From the NCBI RefSeq assembly GCF_000935025.1, contig NZ_CP010836.1, positions 3,162,001 through 3,226,000 on the forward strand: a stretch of DNA of 64,000 bases. The letters are read 5' to 3'. Below the pieces are notes generated by a model. The model was not told the DNA's origin and ran no database searches. It worked only from the letters and a program-made list of their open reading frames with translations. The stretch's first letter is position 1. Each line of letters opens with the position of its first letter. This document shows, one piece after another, positions 19,692-27,188 of the stretch. Source of the DNA: Sphingomonas hengshuiensis (GTDB taxonomy: Bacteria > Pseudomonadota > Alphaproteobacteria > Sphingomonadales > Sphingomonadaceae). Made by a program: the position numbers and the translations under genes.

Positions 19692-20129
19692 CTAGCCCCA
19701 GCGCGCCGCCGCGTCCCCGTCGCTCGCCCGCGCTTCCACCCATGCGGCATCGTCCCCGCGCCGCTCGCGCTTCCAGAAGGGGGCGTCGGTCTTGAGCCGG
19801 TCGATCAGGTACGCGCACGCCTCCAGCGCCTCACGCCGGTGCGATGCCGCCGTGCCGACAAAGACGATGCGGTCGCCCGGCACCATCGCCCCGACGCGGT
19901 GGACGATCGTCACGCCCAACAGGCGCCAGCGCGCCGTTGCCGCCTCGGCCAGCGCGATCAGCGTCGCGTCGGTCATGCCGGGATAATGTTCGAGCATCAG
20001 CTCGGTCACGCCGTCGTCGCCGCGCACCACGCCGGTAAAGCTCGCCACGCCCCCCGCCCCGCGCTCCTCCAGCGCCGCGACTTCGACCGCCAGCTCGATC
20101 GGCGCGGGATCGACCGAGACGCGAATCAT
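19692..20129 (-). CDS. moaE: molybdopterin synthase catalytic subunit
   Basis: Large subunit of molybdopterin synthase, 145 residues. It contains GGVASFTGVVRGDDGVTEL, LEHYPGMTDATL, VTIVHRVGAMVPGD, VFVGTAASHRREALEACAYLID and LKTDAPFWKRE, which includes the active-site Lys residues. Together with MoaD it converts precursor Z to molybdopterin. The ATG overlaps the moaD stop (ATGA). Confidence 0.93.
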   Translation of the reverse strand: MIRVSVDPAPIELAVEVAALEERGAGGVASFTGVVRGDDGVTELMLEHYPGMTDATLIALAEAATARWRLLGVTIVHRVGAMVPGDRIVFVGTAASHRREALEACAYLIDRLKTDAPFWKRERRGDDAAWVEARASDGDAAARWG

Positions 20130-20383
20130 CCGCCCGTCACCGGCGGAAAGATCGCCACTTCGCGCGCGCCCGCCAGCGGCGCGTCGAGTGCCACGAACTT
20201 CTGGTCGATCGCCGCGCGCAGCCGCGCCGGCTCGGCAAAGGCGGCGGCATGGCCGGGGCCCTGTTCGGCCAGCCAGCAGATCAAATCGGCGACATTGACC
20301 ACCGCTTCGGGCGGGTCGACACGCTCCTGCCCCGTGCCGATGCGTTCGCGCACCCAGGCGAAATAGAGCATCGTGATCGCCAT
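20126..20383 (-). CDS. moaD: molybdopterin synthase sulfur-carrier subunit
   Basis: A ubiquitin-like sulfur carrier of 85 residues (MAITMLYFAWVRERIG...) ending in the required VTGG, whose C-terminal Gly-Gly is thiocarboxylated. The start overlaps the pgsA stop as TGATG and the end overlaps moaE. The three genes pgsA-moaD-moaE therefore form one tight operon. Confidence 0.92.
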   Translation of the reverse strand: MAITMLYFAWVRERIGTGQERVDPPEAVVNVADLICWLAEQGPGHAAAFAEPARLRAAIDQKFVALDAPLAGAREVAIFPPVTGG

Positions 20384-20949
20384 CACGTGTCCATGTGCTT
20401 CAGTCCGACTCGCAGATAGTCCCAGCCGGTGATCGCGGTCAGCACCGCCGCCCCCCACAGGGCGATCAGCCCGATTTGCTGCACCCATCCCCATTCGGGG
20501 ACCGCACCGGCCAGGATCAGCAGCCCCAATGCGCCCAGCTGGAGCGCCGTCTTCCACTTCGCCAGCCGCGACACCGGCAACGAAACCTGGATCCCGCCCA
20601 GAAATTCGCGCAGCCCCGACACCGTGATTTCGCGCAGCAGGATGACCAGCGCCGCGACCAGATGCAGCCCGGTGATCCCGCTCGTCGCCGTCGTCTTGCC
20701 GACCAGCAACAGGATCACCGCGGCGATCATGATCTTGTCGGCGATCGGATCGAGGAACACGCCGAGCTTCGAAACGGTGCCCTGCGCGCGCGCAAGATAG
20801 CCGTCGAAATAATCGGTTACGCCCATCAGGCAGTAGATCGCGAAGGCAACGGCATAGCCCGCCCGCCATTCAGGCCACCACAGGAATGCCGCCAGCAGCG
20901 GCACGGTGACGATCCTCGACAAAGTGAGGATATTGGGGAGCGTCAGCAT
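20383..20949 (-). CDS. pgsA: CDP-diacylglycerol--glycerol-3-phosphate 3-phosphatidyltransferase
   Basis: An inner-membrane enzyme that makes phosphatidylglycerol phosphate. The 188-residue protein begins MLTLPNILTLSRIVTVP. It carries the CDP-alcohol phosphotransferase motif DYFDGYLARAQGTVSKLGVF followed by LDPIADK, and has five to six membrane segments. ATG 20949 is the family-like start; the frame extends upstream without support. It is the first gene of the pgsA-moaD-moaE operon and is divergent from the lipid-transporter-like gene. Confidence 0.92.
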   Translation of the reverse strand: MLTLPNILTLSRIVTVPLLAAFLWWPEWRAGYAVAFAIYCLMGVTDYFDGYLARAQGTVSKLGVFLDPIADKIMIAAVILLLVGKTTATSGITGLHLVAALVILLREITVSGLREFLGGIQVSLPVSRLAKWKTALQLGALGLLILAGAVPEWGWVQQIGLIALWGAAVLTAITGWDYLRVGLKHMDT

Positions 20950-21066
20950 CCGCGCGCTGTAACACCCTCTAGCCTCAAGCGGAATAAGCGTTGCTGGGGT
21001 CCGTGCCGCTCGGCTATGTCGGCGCCTCGCCGGCGGGTTTCCGCTGTTGAAAGGTTTGGAGAAGAA

Positions 21067-22359
21067 ATGATCGGTGCGCTCGGTTTGATGAAGGAGCGCC
21101 GGTTCCTGCCCTTGTTCTGCACGCAGTTCCTGGGCGCGTTCAACGACAATCTGTTCAAGAACGCGATGGTATTCTTCGCGACGTACCAGATCTTCAGCTC
21201 GGTCGAGGCGGAGACCAAGTTCAGCGCCATCGCCACCGGCATCTTCATCCTCCCCTTCTTCCTCTTCTCCGCGCTCGCCGGGCAACTTGCCGACAGTTAC
21301 GACAAGGCGCGGATCATGCGGATCATCAAGGCCGCCGAAATCGGCATCATGCTGGTCGGCGCGGCGGGAATTTTCCTCAAAAGCCTGCCGCTGATGCTCG
21401 TCGCCTTGGTCGGGATGGGCATTCATTCGACCTTTTTCGGCCCGATCAAATATGCGGTGCTGCCCCAGCATCTGGATGAGGACCAGGTGCTCGCCGGCAC
21501 CGGCATGGTCGAGGCCGGCACCTATATCGCGATTCTCTGTGGCACGATCGCCGGCGGCCTGATCAGCCCCACCGCGGCGGCGATTACGGTCATCGCGATC
21601 GCGACGCTCGGCTGGTTCACCTCGCTGAAGATCCCGCCCGCCCCGCCGCTGGTCTCGCTAAAGCTCGATTTCAACATCTTCCGATCGTCCTACCGGCTGA
21701 TCGCCGCGACGATGCACATCCGGCGGCTGTTCCTCGCGATCATCGCGATCAGCGTGTTCTGGACGATCGCCGCGGTGCTCGCGGTGCTGTTCCCGCCGCT
21801 GGTCAAGAACGTGTTCCATTCGCAAAAGGACGTCGCCAGCGTCTTCCTGGCGATCTTCTCGGTCGGGATCGCGATCGGATCGGTGATCATCAACCGGCTG
21901 TTGAAGGGGCATGTCTCGGCCAAATACGCCGTCGCCTCGGTGCTCGCGATGGCGGTGTTCGTCGCCGATTTCCACTTCGCAGCGCGCTTCTGGCCGATCC
22001 ATGACGGGCCGCTGCTCAAGACGATCGACTTCATTTCGATGCCGTCGGCGTGGCGGGTGCTCGTCGACCTGTCGGCGATCTCGATCACCGGCGGGATGTT
22101 CGTGGTGCCGCTCTACGCCTTTCTGACGACCACGGTGGAAAAGTCGCAGACAGCGCGCACCGTCGCGGCGAACAACATCGTCAATTCGGGGTTCATGGTC
22201 GCGGGATCGGTGGGGATTTTCGGCATCACCAACATCCCCGGCGTCAGCGTCGACGATGCGATCTGGGTGGTATTCGCGCTGTGCCTCGCCTCGGCGGTTG
22301 CGGCATGGCGGCTGCACAAGGCCGAGGACGCGCCGCATGTGCCGGACGCGCTGCCCTGA
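21067..22359 (+). CDS. MFS transporter, lysophospholipid transporter (LplT)-like
   Basis: A 430-residue permease with about twelve hydrophobic segments. The N-terminus FLPLFCTQFLGAFNDNLFKNA and the following SALAGQLADSYDKARIMRIIK match the LplT-type MFS family, which flips lysophospholipids across the inner membrane for re-acylation. In many proteobacteria this module is fused to acyltransferase and ligase domains; here it stands alone. It is divergent from pgsA, another phospholipid gene. GGAGAAG precedes ATG 21067. Confidence 0.82.
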   Translation: MIGALGLMKERRFLPLFCTQFLGAFNDNLFKNAMVFFATYQIFSSVEAETKFSAIATGIFILPFFLFSALAGQLADSYDKARIMRIIKAAEIGIMLVGAAGIFLKSLPLMLVALVGMGIHSTFFGPIKYAVLPQHLDEDQVLAGTGMVEAGTYIAILCGTIAGGLISPTAAAITVIAIATLGWFTSLKIPPAPPLVSLKLDFNIFRSSYRLIAATMHIRRLFLAIIAISVFWTIAAVLAVLFPPLVKNVFHSQKDVASVFLAIFSVGIAIGSVIINRLLKGHVSAKYAVASVLAMAVFVADFHFAARFWPIHDGPLLKTIDFISMPSAWRVLVDLSAISITGGMFVVPLYAFLTTTVEKSQTARTVAANNIVNSGFMVAGSVGIFGITNIPGVSVDDAIWVVFALCLASAVAAWRLHKAEDAPHVPDALP

Positions 22360-22424
22360 GGCCCGACGCGCTACCCTGAGGCCGGCTACGCCTTCAGGCT
22401 ACCAACAGCCTCGCGCCGACCTGG

Positions 22425-22592
22425 TCAGAGGATGAAGGTCGAGATGCAGATGAAGAACGCGGCGAAGCTCAGCACGAACAACCGCACGTCGCGATCGTCG
22501 CGCATCCGCTGCTCATAGGCCGCGACTCGGCGCACATGGGTGCGGAACGGGTGGCGGCGGGGCTCTACCGCAAGTGCGACATGGCGTTGCAT
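22425..22592 (-). CDS. small single-span membrane protein
   Basis: A 55-residue ORF: a basic N-terminus (MQRHVALAVEPRRHP...RMRDDRDVR) followed by one membrane segment, LFVLSFAAFFICISTFIL, that ends the protein. No convincing ribosome site is seen. The clear topology and coding-like composition support a real gene; its function is unknown. Confidence 0.5.
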   Translation of the reverse strand: MQRHVALAVEPRRHPFRTHVRRVAAYEQRMRDDRDVRLFVLSFAAFFICISTFIL

Positions 22593-22681
22593 GCCGAAGA
22601 GTTAACACCTTGTTTACGAATTGGGCCAGCCCGCAATCGCGACGGCGCGAGTCCAGCTTCGAAACATTTGAAACGTCCGGA

Positions 22682-23689
22682 TCAGCCCGGCGCGCGTCCT
22701 GTCGTCGCGCGGACCATCAGTTCGTGGCCGAGGGTAAGCAGCGGGTTCGGGGCATTGCCCGAAAGCATCAGGTCCGCCGCGGCCCAGGCCAGTTCGCGCA
22801 CCGGCTGGCGAATCGTCGTCAGCGGCGGCCACACCGCGCGGGCCAGGTCCGAATCGTCGAACCCGGCGATCGACAGCGCGTCGGGAATCGCAATGTCGGC
22901 TTCATGCGCAACCGCCAGCGCGCCCGCCGCCATGTCGTCATTGCCGGCGAAGATCGCAGTCGGGCGCGGATCCCGCTGGAGCAGCATGCGCGCCGATTCG
23001 CCCCCTGAGGCGAAACTATAATCGCCCGCCACCACCAGCGCCGGATCGAACGCGATCCCGCTGGCCTCCAACGCGGCGCGATAGCCTTGCAGGCGATCCG
23101 CCGAGGACACGTGGCTTTCGGGCCCGCTGATGAACGCGATATCGCGGTGCCCCAGCCCGATCAAATGCTGGGTCAGTTCCCGCGCCGCGGCGACGTCGTC
23201 CATCGACGTCGCCATCCCCGCGCCCTTGCGAATACCCGGAGCGATTCGAACATAGGCGATGCCGCGCCGGTCCAGTTCGTCGAGCAATGCGGTCGCCTCG
23301 GTAACCGGCGGCGACAGGATCAGGCCGTCGAGATGCGTCTCGTCGATCAGCGCCAGGACGTTCTGGACCAGATCGCCCGACTGGCTGTCAACCGGCTGGA
23401 GCAACAGGCGAAATCCCAGCTCGGTGCAGCGTTGCTGCGCGCCGGCCTGGGTGTGGAAGACATAATAGGGGCTGGGATTGTCATAGAGCAGCGCGACTTG
23501 GAACGACTTCCGCCCGGCCAGCGTGCGCGCGGCGTGGCTGGGGCGAAAATTAAGCCTGGCAACGACTTCCTCGACCCGGCGGCGGGTCTCTTCGCTGACA
23601 TGCTTTTCGTTGTTGAGCACGCGCGACACGGTCTTGAAAGAGACCCCCGCGATCTTCGACACTTCCTTGATCGTGGGACGTCCGCTCAT
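22682..23689 (-). CDS. LacI-family transcriptional regulator
   Basis: A 335-residue regulator. Its N-terminal HTH and hinge region read PTIKEVSKIAGVSFKTVSRVLNNEKHVSEETR and FRPSHAARTLAGRKS. A periplasmic-binding-protein-like sugar domain follows, with GLILSPPV, HRDIAFISGP, AIFAGNDDMAAGAL and DALSIAGFDDSDLA. ATG 23689 (MSGRPTIKEV) is the natural start. It is divergent from the TonB receptor/GH3 locus and probably controls it in response to a xylose-type sugar, an inference from position. Similar regulators are linked to hemicellulose use in sphingomonads and Caulobacter. Confidence 0.88.
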   Translation of the reverse strand: MSGRPTIKEVSKIAGVSFKTVSRVLNNEKHVSEETRRRVEEVVARLNFRPSHAARTLAGRKSFQVALLYDNPSPYYVFHTQAGAQQRCTELGFRLLLQPVDSQSGDLVQNVLALIDETHLDGLILSPPVTEATALLDELDRRGIAYVRIAPGIRKGAGMATSMDDVAAARELTQHLIGLGHRDIAFISGPESHVSSADRLQGYRAALEASGIAFDPALVVAGDYSFASGGESARMLLQRDPRPTAIFAGNDDMAAGALAVAHEADIAIPDALSIAGFDDSDLARAVWPPLTTIRQPVRELAWAAADLMLSGNAPNPLLTLGHELMVRATTGRAPG

Positions 23690-23882
23690 ATCGTTCCCCC
23701 GCCGAATGCGAATGCGCTCGGGTGTCGCACGCTTATTTGACACCGCTGCCTTGACGCAAGCGCCGAGTTCCGCCGGCACCGATCCCGACGCCGCTCCGAG
23801 CATCTGATACTGATGCCGGGGCAGCGCAACTATCGAACATAGCCGCAATATCCGCGATCAGATTCTATTTGTCGGACTAACG

Positions 23883-23912
23883 TTGACGACTCATACCGTC
23901 CGTGCATATGAT
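23883..23912 (+). promoter_or_regulatory. promoter of the TonB receptor gene
   Basis: TTGACG (23883-23888) and TATGAT (23907-23912) are separated by 18 bases, a good sigma-70-type promoter, about 50 bases before the receptor ATG. The -10 box lies inside the palindrome listed next. Confidence 0.5.
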
Positions 23913-23927
23913 CAGATCATATACGAT
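23908..23927. promoter_or_regulatory. palindromic operator overlapping the TonB receptor promoter
   Basis: TATGATC-A-GATCATA forms a perfect inverted repeat over the -10 region. Its right half contains ATCATATACGAT (23916-23927), matching the ATCnTATAnGAT palindrome found at promoters of the 32-57 kb island. It could serve the nearby LacI regulator or the GntR regulator at 53.6 kb. Confidence 0.5.
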
Positions 23928-23960
23928 AAGATATATAAAAACACAGGAGAGGGGGCTAAC

Positions 23961-26900
23961 ATGCCTAGATTGGAAAACTACGCTCGAGGTGCGTCTGCAA
24001 TTGCGCTGGCTGCTGCGCTGGTCGTCGGGGGGGCTGCGCACGCGCAGACCACGCCGCCGCCAACGAGCAGCGAGCCCGTGCAGGCAGAGGAGGACAGGCC
24101 TGCGGTGCCGGCGCCGGTGCAAAGCGCCGAGACCATCGCCAACCAGGAAATCATCGTCACGGGTTCGCGGATCAAGGGCGTCGCCCCGGTCGGTTCGAAC
24201 CTCGTGTCGGTCGGCCTCGAGACGATCGAGAAGACCGCGCCGGTCAACCTGTCGCAGCTCGTGAACACCGTGCCCTCGATCTCGACGTCGGGATCGCTGG
24301 CGCAGGCCGAAAGCGCATATTCCTATTACTCGCCGCAGATCCACAGCCTGGCAGGCTCGTCGTCCAACACCACGCTGGTGATTGTCGACGGCCTGCGCCT
24401 GCCCGGCGGCGGCCAGCAGTTCAACCAGACCGATCCGAACATCATCCCGGTAAGCGCGATCCAGCGCGTCGAAGTGCTCGCCGACGGCGCCTCGACTGCC
24501 TATGGCTCGGACGCCGTCGCGGGCGTGGTCAACTACATCACGCGCCGCACCTATGACGGGTTCGAAATGAACGTCCAGAAGGGCTTCGGCGACAGCTACC
24601 GCAACACTTCGGTCAGCGGCATCTGGGGCAAGACCTGGGGCACCGGCGGCGTCTATGTCGCGGGATCGTGGACCGAGCAGAACATCCTGTACAACCGCGA
24701 TCGCCCGTTCACCAGCCGCGGCGACTATCGCTCGCTCGGCGGTTCGAACAACCTCAGCTTCTCGTGCCCCGACGCGACGATCACCGTCCAGCAGCGCGGC
24801 GGCGCCGCCGGTTCCAACATCGCCAACCAGGTGTTCCTGGGCCCGAACGCCACTTCGTCGGTCGCCAATACCGGCGCCAACGCGCCGTGCAACAACTCGC
24901 TGTACAGCGTGATGGTCCCCGGCCAGGGCCGCGGCAACGTCTACATGAAAGTCGTCAATGATTTCGGCGACAAGGTGTCGATGCAGTTCACGCTGAACTA
25001 TAATCGCCAGCGCACGCATTCGCCGGGGACGCCGGGCACGATCAACGCGCTTGCCTATGGCGCGGGCGCTACCGGCGGCGCGACCAATCGTTTCCCCGAT
25101 CAGTACAACCCATTCTTCGTGGCACCGGCCGGCGCGCCGACCACGACGATCGAGAACGTCAACGTCCTCGCGCTGCGCGCCGATGGCGATTATGGCGAGA
25201 CGCGAACGCAGGCCGACGTGATCTATGCGACCTTCGTCGCCAATTACGCGATCAACGACAAATGGTCGCTGACCTTCAGCGACGCAGCAGGCTGGAACCG
25301 TTCGGGCACGGACGCGCTCAACACCTTCTGCGGTGCCTGCGCCAACCTCGCGCTGAACGGCACCACTCAGAACGGCAACGTGCTGGCATCGGCGGTCGCG
25401 GGGCAGAATGTCGTCGCGCTCAACCTGCCGCTGACCACCGCCAACGCCATCGATGTGTGGCGCCGCCTCGACAGCCCGACCAACCGCACCTCGGCGGCGG
25501 TCCAGCGTTCGCTCTATTCGAACGACTCAGGCAATACGAACCTCAACCAGTTCAACCAGGTCAAACTCGACTTGCAGGGCGCGCTGTTCGCACTGCCCGG
25601 CGGCGATCTGAAGGTTGCGATCGGCGGCGAATATTTCTGGCAGGACCAGCAGCAGAAGTTCATCGGCGGCAACAATACCGGCCCGACGACGACGGGTTCG
25701 GGCTATCGCAACTATGAATATGGCCGCAACGTCAAGTCGGTGTACGGCGAAGTCTACATCCCGGTCGTCGGTCCGGAGATGGAAATCCCCTTCATCCACA
25801 AGATCGACGTGTCGATCGCGGGTCGCTATGACAAGTTCAGTGACGTCGGCGACACGTCGAACCCGAAATTCGCGGCGAACTGGGAAGTGGTCGAGGGGCT
25901 CAAGCTCCGCGGCAACTATTCGCGCGCGTTCGTGGCGCCGCCGATCGGGGTGATCGGCGACCCCAGCCAGGGCTATCTCTACGCCTCGGGCTCGGTCGGG
26001 CCGACGGGCGCGCTCAACGTGCCCGTCTCGGCTTTCCCGAACGTCGTCAGCGTGCCCGGCGCGCGCATCCTCGACGCCAGCGGAAACGTATCGAGCACGC
26101 CCTGCACCGCGGCGAACGTGGCTGCGGTCGCCAATGCGCGGTGCCAGATCGGCACCGGACAGGCGGCGGACGGCAGCGCCGTCGGCGCGATGCGGCGTCA
26201 GCTCGGCGGCGGCTTCACCAACGAAGTCCCGCAAAAGGGGCGCAGCTGGTCGGTCGGCGTCGACTTCGCGCCGCGCTTCCTGCCCGGTTTCATGGCCGCG
26301 GTGACCTATTTCCACAACACCTTCATCGGCGGCGTGAGTTCGCCCAGCCCCGACGCGATCGTCAACGCCGCCGGTCTGCGCAACCTGCTGACGCTCTGCA
26401 CCCAGCCCACGGGTTGCACCGCGGATCAGGTCAACACCTTCGCCAACATCCCGAACGGTGCGACGATCGGCGGCACGGTGCCGCTGGTGGTGGCCTATAT
26501 GATCGACCAGTCGTCGCGGAACGCACTCGATCTCAACCTCGACGGCATCGACGGGTCGTTCAGCTACCGTACCCCCGAAACCGGCGTCGGCCGCTTCTCG
26601 CTGGGCACTGCGTTTACCTGGTTCACCAAGTTCCGTCAGAGCTTCACCGGCAGCCCCGACTTCTCGATCCTGAATACCTCGGGGTTCAACACGACCTTCC
26701 CGTCGGTGGCGTTCAAGAACCGCGCGCAATTCGGGTGGGAATATTCCGGCTTCGCAGCCGATATATTCTGGAACTACACCGGCGCCTATCGCAACTGGGG
26801 CCAGTCGATCGCGGCGATCACCCGTGACGCGAACGGCAATCCCAGCGGCGGCGGCGACCGCGTCCGCCCGAACAACATCTTCGATCTCCACCTTCAATAT

Positions 26901-27089
26901 ACGATCGGCGGCGAGAGCCTGATGCGCGGCTGGCAGATCTATGCCGATGTCCAGAACGTGTTCGACAAGGACCCGCCCTTCTACAACGGCAATGTCGGCG
27001 GGATCACCGGCGCGGGCTTTGGCTATAACGCCTTCGTCTCCAACCCGCTGGGCCGGCTCACTTCGGTCGGTCTCCGCGTGAAGTTCTAA
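23961..27089 (+). CDS. TonB-dependent outer-membrane receptor (oligosaccharide-type)
   Basis: A 1042-residue outer-membrane transporter. A signal peptide ends at AAHAQ near residue 30. The plug begins with EIIVTGSRIKG and includes NTTLVIVDGLRLPGG and IQRVEVLADGASTAYGSDAVAGVVNYIT. The remainder is a long beta-barrel ending with an aromatic residue (LTSVGLRVKF). ATG 23961 follows AGGAGAGGG; a longer frame exists upstream but crosses the promoter. The neighbours (LacI regulator, GH3 enzyme) indicate uptake of a plant oligosaccharide such as xylo-oligosaccharide. Confidence 0.93.
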   Translation: MPRLENYARGASAIALAAALVVGGAAHAQTTPPPTSSEPVQAEEDRPAVPAPVQSAETIANQEIIVTGSRIKGVAPVGSNLVSVGLETIEKTAPVNLSQLVNTVPSISTSGSLAQAESAYSYYSPQIHSLAGSSSNTTLVIVDGLRLPGGGQQFNQTDPNIIPVSAIQRVEVLADGASTAYGSDAVAGVVNYITRRTYDGFEMNVQKGFGDSYRNTSVSGIWGKTWGTGGVYVAGSWTEQNILYNRDRPFTSRGDYRSLGGSNNLSFSCPDATITVQQRGGAAGSNIANQVFLGPNATSSVANTGANAPCNNSLYSVMVPGQGRGNVYMKVVNDFGDKVSMQFTLNYNRQRTHSPGTPGTINALAYGAGATGGATNRFPDQYNPFFVAPAGAPTTTIENVNVLALRADGDYGETRTQADVIYATFVANYAINDKWSLTFSDAAGWNRSGTDALNTFCGACANLALNGTTQNGNVLASAVAGQNVVALNLPLTTANAIDVWRRLDSPTNRTSAAVQRSLYSNDSGNTNLNQFNQVKLDLQGALFALPGGDLKVAIGGEYFWQDQQQKFIGGNNTGPTTTGSGYRNYEYGRNVKSVYGEVYIPVVGPEMEIPFIHKIDVSIAGRYDKFSDVGDTSNPKFAANWEVVEGLKLRGNYSRAFVAPPIGVIGDPSQGYLYASGSVGPTGALNVPVSAFPNVVSVPGARILDASGNVSSTPCTAANVAAVANARCQIGTGQAADGSAVGAMRRQLGGGFTNEVPQKGRSWSVGVDFAPRFLPGFMAAVTYFHNTFIGGVSSPSPDAIVNAAGLRNLLTLCTQPTGCTADQVNTFANIPNGATIGGTVPLVVAYMIDQSSRNALDLNLDGIDGSFSYRTPETGVGRFSLGTAFTWFTKFRQSFTGSPDFSILNTSGFNTTFPSVAFKNRAQFGWEYSGFAADIFWNYTGAYRNWGQSIAAITRDANGNPSGGGDRVRPNNIFDLHLQYTIGGESLMRGWQIYADVQNVFDKDPPFYNGNVGGITGAGFGYNAFVSNPLGRLTSVGLRVKF

Positions 27090-27105
27090 GTCACCCCAAC
27101 TAATG

Positions 27106-27142
27106 GCCGCCCCCCGGCATCCCGCCGGGGAGCGGCTTTTTG
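27106..27142 (+). terminator. intrinsic terminator after the TonB receptor gene
   Basis: A GC-rich stem (GCCGC-CCCCCGGC with GCCGGGG-AGCGGC) is followed by TTTTT. It separates the receptor gene from the GH3 gene by only about 100 bases, so the enzyme gene is either read through at a lower level or has its own promoter. Confidence 0.8.
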
Positions 27143-27188
27143 TTTGCGGCGAACCCCGACGCGACCCCCTTCCCCCCCGGAGAGCATC

